NCBI GenBank assembly: GCA_026162565.1
Contig: JAOEIQ010000008.1
Span: 1 to 64,000, forward strand
Reading direction: 5' to 3'
Source of the DNA: Flavobacteriaceae bacterium NBU2973
Lineage (GTDB): Bacteria > Bacteroidota > Bacteroidia > Flavobacteriales > Flavobacteriaceae
Length of the DNA stretch: 64,000 bases
Part shown: positions 55,020 through 64,000 of the stretch, piece after piece
Position numbering within the stretch: the first letter of the stretch is position 1
How the letters are laid out: each line of letters opens with the position of its first letter
Notes under the pieces: model-generated
The model's input: the letters and a program-made list of their open reading frames with translations, nothing else
Databases searched by the model: none
What the model was told of the DNA's origin: nothing
Position numbers and translations under genes: made by a program

Positions 55020-55727
55020 ATGTTTAAACAAAACATCACATTTATAATATTTTTAACATTCCTTTTAGGAAACGTTAACGCCCAAGAAATTAATCAGTTA
55101 GATGCCAATGGTAAGCGTCATGGTGTCTGGAAGAAGAATTTTGATGGCACCAATCAACTTCGTTATGAAGGTCAATTTGATCATGGCAAAGAAGTAGGTC
55201 TTTTCAAGTTTTATAAGCTTATAAAAAAGAAGAGTGTTTTAACTGCTACAAAAAGCTTTGATGAAAATACTAATATAGCTGATGTTACTTTTTTTGCATC
55301 AAACGGAAAAGAAATTAGTAAGGGTAAAATGAATGGTAAGGTTTATATTGGTGAATGGCAATACTTTCATAATAAAAATGGTGGTTTAATGACTAAAGAG
55401 TTTTATAATGATAATGGTCAACTACATGGAGAAAAATTGGTGTTTTATGATAATGGTAAAATAGCAGAACAAATAAACTATGTTAATGGCAAAAAAGAAG
55501 GTGTATCAACTTGGTTATCTTTAAAAGGAGTAAAACTCAAAGAGTTTATGTATGAAAACGATCAATTGCATGGAGTTTCTAAATATTATTCTGGTAATGG
55601 CGATTTATTAGTAGAAGGTCGTTATAAGAGAGATAAAAAAACAGGCGTTTGGAAATACTATAAAAACGGTAAACTAGTAGACGAAAAAGATTTTACTTAC
55701 GTTTCTAAAAATCCTAAAAAGCAATAA
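55020..55727 (+). CDS. MORN-like repeat protein, exported (YwqK type)
   Basis: A 235-aa protein with a signal peptide (MFKQNITFIIFLTFLLGNVNA). At least six units of the form N-G-K-x-x-G-x-W/x-x-Y follow (ANGKRHGVWKKNF, DNGQLHGEKLVFYDNGK, KKTGVWKYYKNGKLVDE), the MORN_2/YwqK repeat. Databases name some of these antitoxins, but nothing here supports that. It is probably a periplasmic or surface scaffold protein. Confidence 0.85.
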   Translation: MFKQNITFIIFLTFLLGNVNAQEINQLDANGKRHGVWKKNFDGTNQLRYEGQFDHGKEVGLFKFYKLIKKKSVLTATKSFDENTNIADVTFFASNGKEISKGKMNGKVYIGEWQYFHNKNGGLMTKEFYNDNGQLHGEKLVFYDNGKIAEQINYVNGKKEGVSTWLSLKGVKLKEFMYENDQLHGVSKYYSGNGDLLVEGRYKRDKKTGVWKYYKNGKLVDEKDFTYVSKNPKKQ

Positions 55728-55791
55728 CAAAATACTATATATAGTATAATTATTAAAAATGGTAGCATAAGGTGTTACCTTTTTTTATTTG

Positions 55792-55799
55792 TAAATTTG
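55792..55799 (+). promoter_or_regulatory. -7 box upstream of mnmA
   Basis: TAAATTTG ends 4 nt before the mnmA ATG, so the mRNA would be leaderless. Confidence 0.45.
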
Positions 55800-55803
55800 C
55801 AGC

Positions 55804-56994
55804 ATGCAAAAGAGAGTAATTGTAGGTTTATCTGGAGGTGTTGATTCTAGTGTTGCTGCTTATTTGTTAAAGCAGCAAGGCTATGAAGTTATTGGCCTTT
55901 TTATGAAAAATTGGCATGACGATTCTGTAACTATTTCAAATGAATGTCCTTGGTTAGACGATAGTAACGATGCTATGTTAGTTGCCGAGAAGTTAGGAAT
56001 CCCTTTTCAAACAGTTGATTTAAGTGAGCAATATAAAGAACGTATAGTTGATTATATGTTTAATGAATATGAAAAAGGACGCACACCAAATCCTGATGTA
56101 CTGTGTAATCGTGAAATCAAGTTTGATGTCTTTATGAAAATAGCGTTAGACCTTGGTGCAGATTATGTAGCAACAGGACATTACTGTCGTAAAGCTTCTC
56201 TTGAAACAGAAACAGGAACAGTGTATCAATTATTGTCTGGAGTAGATAACAATAAAGATCAATCCTATTTTTTATGTCAATTATCTCAAAAGCAATTGGC
56301 AAAAGCATTATTTCCAATTGGTGAGTTAACAAAACCAGAAGTTCGACAAATTGCTACTGAACAAGATTTGGTTACTGCAGATAAAAAAGATTCGCAAGGA
56401 TTGTGTTTTATTGGTAAAGTTCGCTTGCCAGATTTTTTACAACAGCAATTAAAACCCAAAGAAGGCGTAATCGTTGAGATCTCTTCCGATAATGCTAATT
56501 ACAATGGTATAACACCAGAATTTAATTCTGAAGAAGAAAAACTACAATACCTAACTCGTAAAATAGATTATACCATTACTGATGGTAAAATAGTAGGTAA
56601 GCATCAAGGTGCTCACTATTTTACGAAAGGGCAACGTAAAGGATTAGCAGTTGGTGGCACAGTTGAACCTTTATTTGTTATAGATACTAATGTTGAGGAT
56701 AATGTAATTTATACAGGACAAGGTAAATCGCATCCTGGATTATACAAACAAGCGCTTTTTATATCTAATGATGAATTACATTGGATTCGTGAAGATTTAG
56801 CACTCAATGAAGACGAAACTATGCAAGTAGAAGCACGTATTAGATACAGGCAACCTCTGCAAAAAGCCACTTTACATAAAGTAAGTAGTGGTTTGTATGT
56901 TGAGTTTGCTGAACCACAATCTGCTATTACTGAAGGTCAGTTTGCTGCATGGTATTTAGACGACGAATTAGTAGGTTCAGGAGTAATTTCGTAA
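55804..56994 (+). CDS. mnmA: tRNA-specific 2-thiouridylase MnmA
   Basis: A 396-aa enzyme that adds sulfur to U34 of tRNA for Lys, Glu and Gln. The PP-loop is [15 protein letters not shown]. The catalytic cysteines lie in VLCNREIKF and QGLCFIGKV. The C-terminal domain ends [21 protein letters not shown]. Family N-terminus and normal length. The next gene starts 21 nt after its stop and may be cotranscribed. Confidence 0.97.
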   Translation: MQKRVIVGLSGGVDSSVAAYLLKQQGYEVIGLFMKNWHDDSVTISNECPWLDDSNDAMLVAEKLGIPFQTVDLSEQYKERIVDYMFNEYEKGRTPNPDVLCNREIKFDVFMKIALDLGADYVATGHYCRKASLETETGTVYQLLSGVDNNKDQSYFLCQLSQKQLAKALFPIGELTKPEVRQIATEQDLVTADKKDSQGLCFIGKVRLPDFLQQQLKPKEGVIVEISSDNANYNGITPEFNSEEEKLQYLTRKIDYTITDGKIVGKHQGAHYFTKGQRKGLAVGGTVEPLFVIDTNVEDNVIYTGQGKSHPGLYKQALFISNDELHWIREDLALNEDETMQVEARIRYRQPLQKATLHKVSSGLYVEFAEPQSAITEGQFAAWYLDDELVGSGVIS

Positions 56995-57015
56995 ATTGCA
57001 TAAAAACCTACTGCT

Positions 57016-58626
57016 ATGTCTAAACGATTACTACTACTTTTTCTAGTTTTTGCCTGTAAGTCTGTATTCGCTCAAGATCAAGATGCTTGGGTGTATTTTA
57101 CAGATAAAGAAAATGTTCAAAGTTCTATAGCAAACCCTATTTCTATACTTACACAACGTGCTTTAGATAGAAAAGAACGTCATAACATTATCATAGATGA
57201 ACGTGATGTTCCTGTTAACGAGAGCTACATCGCTCAAATAAAAAGTGCAACAGGTATTACGGTTTTCGCTAAATCCAAGTGGTTTAATTGTGTTCATGTT
57301 AGAGGAACACAAACAGATATTGAAGATTTACTGAATTTAAGTTTTGTATCTAATATAGAATTTGCAGATAAAAGTCTGAATGGTTCTAGTGAGTCAATAG
57401 AACTTCAAGATAAGTTTCTTATTGAAAACACAACGGTTAATTTTGATTATGGTAGTGCTACCAATCAGGTAGATATGATAAATGCTGATGCTTTACATCA
57501 AGCAGATTACACAGGAGAAGGTATGTTAGTAGCTGTTATGGATTCTGGATTTACCAATGTTGATACAATGGGAGCTTTTCAACGTTTACGAGATAATAAC
57601 GATTTATCAGCTGCGAGTTATGATTTTGTAGACAGAAACAATAATGTCTTTGCTTTTACAGGAAACTCACATGGTACAAGAGTGTTGAGTGATATGGCTG
57701 GATTTATTGAAAATGAATTTGTAGGTACAGCACCTGATGCAACCTATGTTTTATTTAGAACCGAAGATGTATCCAGCGAAACACCTGTTGAAGAAAGTTA
57801 TTGGGTAGAAGCTGCTGAACGAGCTGATAGTCTTGGTGTAGATGTAATTAATACGTCGCTTGGTTATAGAGTCTACACCAATCCAAACTACACACATACA
57901 CCAGAAGATTTAGATGGCGAAACCGCTTTTATTACACGAGGCTCAAATATGGCTTTCGATAAAGGAATGCTTTTAATTACCTCTGCAGGAAACTCTGGAG
58001 CAAATGGAGTAGGAGCTCCAGCTGATTCTCCTAAAGTATTTTCAATTGGAGCAGTTGATGCTGCAGGTGATTATGCAAGTTTTAGTTCGCAAGGAAGCAC
58101 AAATCAGCCAACACAAAAGCCAGATGTTGTTGCTCAAGGTTCTGGTAGTGTGGTTATTGATGAAAATAATAATATCGTTTCTAATAATGGCACATCGTTT
58201 AGCTCGCCTATTTTGGCTGGAGCTATTACAAGTTTATGGCAAGCTATTCCTGATAGAACCAATAGTGAACTTAAAGAGTTTGTAAGAGCAACAGGCTCAC
58301 AATTTAGTAGTCCTGATAATTTTTTAGGATATGGCATACCAGATTTTGGTGAGGCTTTAGGCGATGCCTTATCATTAGAAGAAGAAGAAAACCAAGAGTT
58401 TCGTATTTTTCCTAATCCTGTGCAAGATGAATTAAAAATACGTTTCCCTTTTCAGGTGGAACAGGCTTCTATTTTAGTTTACGATATACTAGGAAAATTA
58501 GTGTTGGAAACATCTATGAGTGCAGAAAAACGTAAGCTCGATGTTAGTGCCTTATCTAATGGTATGTACATGCTAAAATTAGAATCTACCAAAGCAAATA
58601 ACACGTTTAAACTTATAAAGCGTTAA
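57016..58626 (+). CDS. S8 family serine peptidase with type IX secretion sorting domain
   Basis: A 536-aa subtilase. The signal peptide is MSKRLLLLFLVFACKSVFA. The catalytic triad is Asp176 (VAVMDSGF), His219 (GNSHGTR) and Ser394 (NGTSFSSP). The oxyanion region is TSAGNSGANG. Residues of about 460-536 form a T9SS type A sorting domain (FRIFPNPVQDELKIRF...YDILGKLV...LSNGMYMLKL). It is therefore sent across the outer membrane and released or fixed to the surface. Its stop overlaps the next gene start by 1 nt. Confidence 0.95.
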   Translation: MSKRLLLLFLVFACKSVFAQDQDAWVYFTDKENVQSSIANPISILTQRALDRKERHNIIIDERDVPVNESYIAQIKSATGITVFAKSKWFNCVHVRGTQTDIEDLLNLSFVSNIEFADKSLNGSSESIELQDKFLIENTTVNFDYGSATNQVDMINADALHQADYTGEGMLVAVMDSGFTNVDTMGAFQRLRDNNDLSAASYDFVDRNNNVFAFTGNSHGTRVLSDMAGFIENEFVGTAPDATYVLFRTEDVSSETPVEESYWVEAAERADSLGVDVINTSLGYRVYTNPNYTHTPEDLDGETAFITRGSNMAFDKGMLLITSAGNSGANGVGAPADSPKVFSIGAVDAAGDYASFSSQGSTNQPTQKPDVVAQGSGSVVIDENNNIVSNNGTSFSSPILAGAITSLWQAIPDRTNSELKEFVRATGSQFSSPDNFLGYGIPDFGEALGDALSLEEEENQEFRIFPNPVQDELKIRFPFQVEQASILVYDILGKLVLETSMSAEKRKLDVSALSNGMYMLKLESTKANNTFKLIKR

Positions 58627-59576
58627 TGACTAACAGAATTACCCAACTCTTTAATATAGAGCATCCCATTATTCAAGCAGGAATGATTTGGAATAGTGGC
58701 TGGAGACTCGCTTCCGCAGCTAGTAATGCAGGAATTTTAGGTTTAATTGGTGCAGGAAGTATGTATCCTGATGTGTTACGTGAGCACATACAAAAATGTA
58801 AACAAGCTACAGATAAACCTTTTGGTGTAAATGTCCCAATGTTGTATCCAAACATTGAGGAGATTATGAATATTATTGTAGACGAAGGCGTTAAAATTGT
58901 ATTCACGTCTGCAGGAAACCCAAAAACTTGGACGTCTTGGTTAAAAGAGCGTGACATAACAGTTGTTCATGTGGTAAGTAGTGTCAAGTTTGCTTTAAAA
59001 GCGCAAGCAGCAGGTGTTGATGCTATTGTTGCTGAAGGCTTTGAAGCTGGAGGCCATAATGGACGTGAGGAAACTACAACTTTTACCTTGATACCAATGG
59101 TAAAAGAGCAATTAGAGATACCACTTATTGCTGCTGGAGGTATAGCAACAGGTAAAGGTATGTTAGCTGCTATGGTTTTAGGAGCAGATGCTGTACAAGT
59201 TGGTAGCAGATTTGTAGCCAGTGAAGAAAGCTCGGCACACCAAGCCTTTAAACAAGTGGTTGTAGATGCTAAAGAAGGTGATACACAACTCACTTTAAAA
59301 GAGCTCGCTCCTGTAAGGCTGATTAAGAACAAGTTTTTTAACGAGGTACAAGAATTATACAAGCAATCACCAACACCAGAGCAACTCAAAGAATTATTAG
59401 GTAGAGCCAGAGCCAAACGTGGCATGTTTGAAGGTGATTTAGACGATGGCGAACTGGAAATTGGGCAAATTGCAGGATTGATACATGATATAAAACCTGT
59501 ACAAGCGATAGTAACTGAAATGCTACAAGAGTTTAATACTGCCAAGCAGCATATAACTACACTACAAATATATTAA
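58626..59576 (+). CDS. nitronate monooxygenase family protein
   Basis: A 316-aa FMN-dependent TIM-barrel protein. It begins TNRITQLFNIEHPIIQAGM, and carries SAASNAGILGLIGAGSM, FEAGGHNGREE (with the catalytic His) and LIAAGGIATGKGMLAAMVLG with VQVGSRF (FMN phosphate site). Members oxidise nitronates or reduce enoyl-ACP (FabK); the set of motifs fits either. It starts 1 nt before the end of the peptidase gene. Confidence 0.9.
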   Translation: MTNRITQLFNIEHPIIQAGMIWNSGWRLASAASNAGILGLIGAGSMYPDVLREHIQKCKQATDKPFGVNVPMLYPNIEEIMNIIVDEGVKIVFTSAGNPKTWTSWLKERDITVVHVVSSVKFALKAQAAGVDAIVAEGFEAGGHNGREETTTFTLIPMVKEQLEIPLIAAGGIATGKGMLAAMVLGADAVQVGSRFVASEESSAHQAFKQVVVDAKEGDTQLTLKELAPVRLIKNKFFNEVQELYKQSPTPEQLKELLGRARAKRGMFEGDLDDGELEIGQIAGLIHDIKPVQAIVTEMLQEFNTAKQHITTLQIY

Positions 59577-59581
59577 GCGTT

Positions 59582-59647
59582 TAAGATTAAAGTGTTGATT
59601 CTAATTTATATTTCATATATTTGTATAGAATCAACACTTTAATCTTA
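59582..59647. promoter_or_regulatory. 22-bp perfect inverted repeat around a promoter
   Basis: The left arm is 59582-59603 and the right arm is 59626-59647 (core AAAGTGTTGATTC/GAATCAACACTTT), with 22 nt between. TTG (59595-59597) and TATATTTG (59616-59623) form a promoter with 18-nt spacing, so the -33 box lies inside the left arm and the -7 box in the loop. The right arm would start the mRNA, 3 nt before the ATG at 59651. Confidence 0.65.
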
Positions 59648-59650
59648 TTT

Positions 59651-61060
59651 ATGTCAATTAAATTTTCCAAAGAACAAGTACTCGATAGATTGAAATTCGA
59701 AAATCCTTGGTGGCAAACTACAAGAATTGATGAATTTTATAACAAGATGAAGAGACGAGAATATTTTCATCTTTTATTCCCTTTAGTAGTAGAAAGAAGA
59801 GTAAAAAGAGCTGTTGTTTTAATGGGTCCAAGAAGAGTTGGAAAAACAGTTTTACTTTTTCATTGTATTGAAAAACTCTTAAGTGAAGACGTAAACCCTA
59901 AAAACATTTGTTATTTTTCTATTGAAACACCATTATATAATGGAATTGCTCTTGAAGAGTTACTAAACTTGTTTCTTGAATTAAACAACAAAAAATCTTC
60001 TGAAGAAACTTATGTGTTTTTTGATGAAATACAATATTTAAAAGATTGGGAGTTACATCTAAAATCATTAGTAGATTCATACCACAACATTAAATTTGTG
60101 GTATCTGGTTCAGCTGCAGCAGCCTTAAAATTAAAAAGTCAAGAATCAGGTGCTGGTCGATTTACAGAATTTATTCTACCTCCATTAACTTTTCATGAAT
60201 TTCTTTCTTTGACTAACAATGAAAATCTTATAGATAAATATGATAATGAAGATAGAAAAATATATAAAGTTAAAGATGTAAATAAACTAAATCAAAAATT
60301 TCTAGATTATATAAATTTTGGTGGTTATCCAGAACTTTCACTTTCTGAAGCTATTCAATCAGACCCTGGAAGGTATATTAGAAATGATATTATTGACAAA
60401 GTTTTGATGAGAGATTTACCAAGCCTATATGGAATAAATGATGTACAAGAATTAAATTCTTTATTTACTTATATAGCATATAACTCGGGAAATGAAATGT
60501 CGCTGGAGGGAATATCTCAAAATTCTGGAGTAGCAAAAAACACAATTAAAAAATATATTACTTATTTAGAAGCAGCATTTTTGATAAAAGTAATTCATAG
60601 AATTGATCAAAATGGTAAAAAATTCAAAAGAGCAAATTTTTTTAAGATATACTTGACTAATCCATCATTGAGAAGTGCTTTGTTTTCACCTATAGATAAG
60701 AATGACAAATTTATGGGTAATATGGTTGAAACAGCTATTTTTGCCCAATGGCAACATTCCCAGGATGCCTCTCTATATTACGCTAGATGGAATTCAGGAG
60801 AGATTGATATTGTATCATTAAATTCTAAACAAAAACCAGATTGGTGCATAGAAATTAAGTGGTCTAACCGATTTGTAGAAAAACCATCTGAATTAAAAAA
60901 TGCAAAATTATTTTGTGGAAAGCATGGCTTAAAGTATTTAATTATAACTTCAATAGATATTGAAGAAACAATAAATCATGGTGGAATAGAATATTATTTT
61001 ATACCAGCTAGTCAGTATTGTTATACTGTAGGTAAAAATTTAATTGATGGAAAAAAGTAA
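59651..61060 (+). CDS. AAA+ ATPase with DUF4143 domain
   Basis: About 469 aa, starting at the ATG at 59651 (MSIKFSKEQ); the TTG frame from 59621 starts inside the promoter. The Walker A is GPRRVGKTVLLF, Walker B YVFFDEIQYLKDW, and sensor-1 FVVSGSAAAALK. The second half is the DUF4143 domain (DLPSLYGINDVQELNSLFTYIAYNSG and a nuclease-like end with YYARWNSGEIDIVSL and WCIEIKWSNR). Such proteins are widespread and poorly understood; many are in defence or mobile DNA. The inverted repeat upstream suggests strict control. Confidence 0.88.
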   Translation: MSIKFSKEQVLDRLKFENPWWQTTRIDEFYNKMKRREYFHLLFPLVVERRVKRAVVLMGPRRVGKTVLLFHCIEKLLSEDVNPKNICYFSIETPLYNGIALEELLNLFLELNNKKSSEETYVFFDEIQYLKDWELHLKSLVDSYHNIKFVVSGSAAAALKLKSQESGAGRFTEFILPPLTFHEFLSLTNNENLIDKYDNEDRKIYKVKDVNKLNQKFLDYINFGGYPELSLSEAIQSDPGRYIRNDIIDKVLMRDLPSLYGINDVQELNSLFTYIAYNSGNEMSLEGISQNSGVAKNTIKKYITYLEAAFLIKVIHRIDQNGKKFKRANFFKIYLTNPSLRSALFSPIDKNDKFMGNMVETAIFAQWQHSQDASLYYARWNSGEIDIVSLNSKQKPDWCIEIKWSNRFVEKPSELKNAKLFCGKHGLKYLIITSIDIEETINHGGIEYYFIPASQYCYTVGKNLIDGKK

Positions 61061-61176
61061 AAAAATAGAAACTTTTGCTAAAAATTCTTTTAAATATTAT
61101 GTCCAAACACTATATAGAAAAAGCATTATTAGCTACTAATAATTAAATAGAGCGTCTTAAAAACCAATCGTTTTAT

Positions 61177-61437
61177 GTGATTAAAAACCAAAATAAAATT
61201 ATTGTTATCATAACTATTCTATCATTTGTAGTGCCTTTTTATGAAAGTGAAAGTGGTAAATCTGCAATGCAATTATTAGAAATGTCATATGCTGAAGTGG
61301 TAGTTTTTACTTTTGTTACATTGGCTTCTTGTTGCTTGTTAGGTCATGTAATTTGGACAGCTCAAGATAAAACTTACATGAAACCACTTATTAAAAAAAA
61401 GAAACGATTGGAAAATGAATTGCAATCATATGATTAA
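61177..61437 (+). CDS. small membrane protein (86 aa)
   Basis: A GTG start at 61177. Two hydrophobic segments (about 8-22 and 40-62) and a basic tail (KKKKRLENELQSYD). No family recognised. The 116-nt gap after the ATPase gene contains no clear promoter. Moderately sure it is a gene. Confidence 0.55.
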   Translation: MIKNQNKIIVIITILSFVVPFYESESGKSAMQLLEMSYAEVVVFTFVTLASCCLLGHVIWTAQDKTYMKPLIKKKKRLENELQSYD

Positions 61438-61506
61438 ATCACCTTTTTAATTTAATCCTCTCACTATAAATCCCTATTTTTAGAGTTCTAAAATCACCTA
61501 TTTTTT

Positions 61507-62280
61507 ATGAATTCTAGAGAGCAACAATTACAAGCTATAGATCGTTTATTAACTATTATGGATCAGTTGCGTGAGCAATGTCCTTGGGATAAAAAGCAAA
61601 CCTTACAAAGCTTACGTCACTTAACCATTGAGGAAACTTACGAGCTTGGTGATGCAATTTTAGATAACGATCTGCCAGAAGTTAAAAAGGAGCTAGGTGA
61701 CTTACTGTTGCATATTGTATTCTATGCTAAAATAGGTAGTGAAACTAACGATTTTGATATCGCAGATGTGGCTCATACGATTTGCGATAAATTAATAGAT
61801 AGACATCCACATATTTATGGTGATGTTGAGGTCGCTAATGAAGAAGAGGTAAAACAAAATTGGGAACGCTTAAAATTAAAAGAAGGGAAAAAATCGGTTT
61901 TAGAAGGTGTGCCTAAAAGTTTGCCAGCTTTAGTAAAAGCTAATCGAGTGCAAGATAAAGTTGCTGGTGTTGGTTTTGATTGGGAAGCACCTAACCAAGT
62001 TTGGGAAAAAGTAGAGGAGGAGCTTAAAGAGTTTCAGGAAGAGGTTGCCAAAGGTAATCAAGACAAAATAGAAGCCGAGTTTGGAGATGTGCTATTTTCT
62101 ATGATTAATTATGCACGTTTTTTAAATATTAATCCAGAAAACGCATTAGAACGCACCAATAAAAAATTTATAAAGCGTTTTCAGTATTTAGAAGCCAAGG
62201 CGCAAGAAAATAAGAAACTTCTTAAGGATATGTCGCTCAAGGAGATGGACGTATTTTGGGAGGAAGCGAAAAAATTATAG
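61507..62280 (+). CDS. mazG: nucleoside triphosphate pyrophosphohydrolase MazG
   Basis: A 257-aa protein with two MazG domains. The first has CPWDKKQTLQSLRHLTIEETYEL and EVKKELGDLLLHIVFYAKI (the metal ExxE...ExxD pattern); the second has VEEELKEFQEE and EAEFGDVLFSMINYARF. It hydrolyses canonical and damaged NTPs to NMPs. Length is normal. A terminator lies 138 nt downstream. Confidence 0.95.
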   Translation: MNSREQQLQAIDRLLTIMDQLREQCPWDKKQTLQSLRHLTIEETYELGDAILDNDLPEVKKELGDLLLHIVFYAKIGSETNDFDIADVAHTICDKLIDRHPHIYGDVEVANEEEVKQNWERLKLKEGKKSVLEGVPKSLPALVKANRVQDKVAGVGFDWEAPNQVWEKVEEELKEFQEEVAKGNQDKIEAEFGDVLFSMINYARFLNINPENALERTNKKFIKRFQYLEAKAQENKKLLKDMSLKEMDVFWEEAKKL

Positions 62281-62417
62281 TTCTCGTAGTCCAAACACTA
62301 CATTTTAATCGTACATACTTTATAAATACTAAAAAATTACACTGATGTAATTTTCAAAAGCCAAACACTATAAGCGGTAAATTGGTTTTATTATAGTTAT
62401 TTAGTTTAGTTAGGGAT

Positions 62418-62456
62418 AAAACCTTACTTACAAAGCCATGTGAGTAAGGTTTTTAT
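62418..62456 (+). terminator. terminator downstream of mazG
   Basis: AAAACCTTACT (62418-62428) pairs with AGTAAGGTTTT (62443-62453), followed by more T residues. Confidence 0.75.
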
Positions 62457-62476
62457 TTTTTGGTCATTGCGAACGT

Positions 62477-62546
62477 TTACATTGAGCTGGACAGTGAGGT
62501 GTCACACAGAGCTTGTCGATGTGTTCTCGAACTGGTCGAAATGAAG
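62477..62546. repeat. 70-bp dispersed repeat, copy 2
   Basis: Matches copy 1 at 20810-20880 with only a few differences, in the same orientation and more than 41 kb away. Confidence 0.75.
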
Positions 62547-62652
62547 TGACGCAATCTTTTAATATGAATTACAGTTGCTTTGAAAGATTACCACGTCTTC
62601 AGACTGTAAACGTCTGAATTCTCGTAATGACGTTTAGTTGAAAAAGAATTCT

Positions 62653-64000
62653 TTACTCGTAATACGATTTTACTTTTTTAAGCTTCGATTCCCAGATATC
62701 AAGATCCTCTTTATGTTTCTCAATGTTTTTATGTACATCTTTAACTAGAGGATTACTATCGTCTACATTAGAGAAAAATTGTAAATTATTTTCTAATTGG
62801 TTGATTTCGCCTTTAGTATCATCAATCTTTTTACGAATAAAATTAAGTTCTTTGTCTAAAGCCCTTGAGTCTGAAGAATTAGTTAGGCTTAATAATTTAT
62901 TGTCATATTTTAAAAGCTCACTATCCGTTTTATTCATATCTAGTTTTCCAAACAAATCATCAATAAGTTTATTAAACTTACCTTCAATAAAACCTTTGTT
63001 TCTTGGCACACGACCAATGGCTTTCCATTCTGCAATAGTATCTTTAATAGTTTTTAAGTCGGAAGCATTTTTACCACTTAATTTAATAGTTTTTGCTTTT
63101 TCTAGAAGTGTGTTTTTGGCTTCTAGTGCTGCTTGCTCCTCTTCACTTGCCGCATTTTTAGATTCATGAAAACGATCGAAGTAGGCATTACAAGCCGTTT
63201 TAAATTGTTTCCATATTTTATCGCTATCCTTTCTAGGGACGTGACCAATTTTTTTCCAGTCGCTTTGTATTTTTTTCATTAAAGCTGTAGTGGTTTCAAA
63301 ATCGTCACTGTCTTTATTGTCTTCAGCAATTTTTATAAGATCTAATTTCTTTTTAAGGTTTTCGTATTGATCTTTTTTGAGGCTTTTGTAAAAAGCATTT
63401 TTCTTTCTGTTAAAAGTTCTAACAGAAGCTTTAAATTTTGCCCAAGTTGCTTCGTTTACTTTAATAGGAACTTTACCAGCATTAAAAAACTCCTCGCGTA
63501 GCGCTTCAATTTTTTTAATCTTTTTCTGCCAAGCCGAATGATTATTGCCTTCGTCAGCAGTTACCTCTTCTATATTTGCAATAATTTGATGCTTATTCTC
63601 TAAATTTTTTGCATACACTTCATCGAGACTGGCAAAGTAAGCTTGACGTTTATCGTGTATTACTTTTGTAGCTGCACTAAACCGCTCCCAAATCTCTTCT
63701 CGATGTTCTTTTGCTACAGGACCTAGCTCTTCTTTCCACATTTTGTGTAAGACTTGAAGTTCTCTAAACGAGCGGTTAGAATCATCATCTTTTGCTAACT
63801 CTTCAGCACGCTCAATAATCTTTAACTTTTTATCTAAATTATGTTTAAAATCTAAATCTCTTAAATCTCTATTAAGATGCAAAAAGTCATAAAAACGCTC
63901 TACATGATGATGATAGGTATTCCAAGCATTATTGTATTTATCTCTCGGAATTGGCCCAGCATTGCTCCAGCTTTCCTGTAAATCTTTAAACTGTTTGTAA
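62653..64000 (-). CDS. DUF349 repeat protein (5' end outside the window)
   Basis: The frame is open to the right edge, and the part beyond the Met at 63882 is clearly coding (WSNAGPIPRDKYNNAWNTYH, a DUF349 unit), so the gene is partial. At least five units of about 70 residues are seen, each of the form WKxIGxVPRxxxxxxWxxF (KIGHVPRKDSDKIWKQF, AIGRVPRNKGFIEGKF). The C-terminus is a coiled coil (KKIDDTKGEINQLENNLQF). DUF349 proteins are long helical proteins of unknown role. Confidence 0.92.
   Translation of the reverse strand, partial: YKQFKDLQESWSNAGPIPRDKYNNAWNTYHHHVERFYDFLHLNRDLRDLDFKHNLDKKLKIIERAEELAKDDDSNRSFRELQVLHKMWKEELGPVAKEHREEIWERFSAATKVIHDKRQAYFASLDEVYAKNLENKHQIIANIEEVTADEGNNHSAWQKKIKKIEALREEFFNAGKVPIKVNEATWAKFKASVRTFNRKKNAFYKSLKKDQYENLKKKLDLIKIAEDNKDSDDFETTTALMKKIQSDWKKIGHVPRKDSDKIWKQFKTACNAYFDRFHESKNAASEEEQAALEAKNTLLEKAKTIKLSGKNASDLKTIKDTIAEWKAIGRVPRNKGFIEGKFNKLIDDLFGKLDMNKTDSELLKYDNKLLSLTNSSDSRALDKELNFIRKKIDDTKGEINQLENNLQFFSNVDDSNPLVKDVHKNIEKHKEDLDIWESKLKKVKSYYE

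Larger units (their letters stand above)
62281..62652. other. intergenic region between mazG and the DUF349 gene
   Basis: No gene. It holds two copies of CCAAACACTA (62291-62300 and 62361-62370; a third is at 61103-61112, where the last base is T-A-changed: CCAAACACTA), a terminator (62418-62456) and the second copy of the 70-bp repeat (62477-62546). Confidence 0.6.

Noticed and set aside
55020-55727. Antitoxin of a toxin-antitoxin pair (YwqK annotation)
   Set aside because: It has a signal peptide and MORN-like repeats and no toxin gene is next to it.
58967-59545. 192-codon minus-strand open frame inside the nitronate monooxygenase gene
   Set aside because: It is antisense to a clear, conserved gene and has a low-complexity Ser/Ala/Pro composition typical of shadow frames.
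59621-59650. TTG start for the DUF4143 ATPase
   Set aside because: It lies within the -7 box and the inverted repeat; the ATG at 59651 is downstream of the promoter.

Overview
This window is chromosomal DNA from a marine-type member of the Flavobacteriaceae (Bacteroidota). The evidence is the low GC content, the TAnnTTTG -7 promoter boxes, the rpmB-rpmG-DUF4295-ftsY block, a serine protease with a type IX secretion sorting domain, an outer-membrane beta-barrel receptor with a carboxypeptidase-regulatory domain, BshC, and the scarcity of Shine-Dalgarno sites. I see no rRNA, tRNA, CRISPR array, transposase or recombinase gene.

Region 1 (1 to about 14,230) is accessory and is the most interesting part. 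It looks like an array of gene cassettes, nearly all on the minus strand. The cassettes are separated by highly structured non-coding elements of about 115-120 bp, some preceded by a 283-bp compound repeat. Each cassette is bounded by its own private 8-10 bp inverted arm, always GTT... on the left and ...AAC on the right. Stop and start codons sit within 1-30 nt of the arms. Each element folds as an outer stem with inner hairpins. This is the logic of integron cassettes and attC sites (own core and inverse core complementary), but the canonical GTTRRRY core is mostly not met, the fold has internal hairpins, and there is no integrase here. The cassettes encode small secreted, membrane or unknown proteins. 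One large unit (1085-9008) carries an operon of accessory enzymes: two GNATs, two serine hydrolases, a ChaN/erythromycin-esterase-like lipoprotein, a flavin-binding-fold protein, a transglutaminase-like protein, a SnoaL-like protein and an HxlR regulator. It also holds a decayed GNAT copy.

Region 2 (14.4-32.2 kb) is conserved core: htpG, an S9 peptidase, a FabH-type ketosynthase, an outer-membrane receptor, a CoA-binding protein, a sodium symporter, recR with a glycosyltransferase, a lipoyl E2 acyltransferase, a DnaQ-like exonuclease, then a FAH-family protein, an Hpt protein and cinA.

Region 3 (32.2-47 kb) holds rpmB, rpmG, a 50-aa DUF4295 gene, ftsY, rimO, a membrane/TPR protein, envelope proteins, an M14 peptidase, bshC and guaA. 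Region 4 (47-64 kb) holds a LysM/periplasmic-binding lipoprotein-recycling-type protein, OsmC, DUF922 and DUF3820 proteins, pyrG, yidC, a fasciclin lipoprotein, mnmA, a T9SS-exported subtilase, a nitronate monooxygenase, a DUF4143 ATPase behind a 22-bp inverted repeat, mazG and a DUF349 gene that runs off the right edge.

Scattered through the core are small palindromic repeats (ATTCCTG...CAGGAAT type and a 70-bp TTACATTGAGCTGG type), several bidirectional terminators, and a pair of covarying hairpins between rpmG and the DUF4295 gene.
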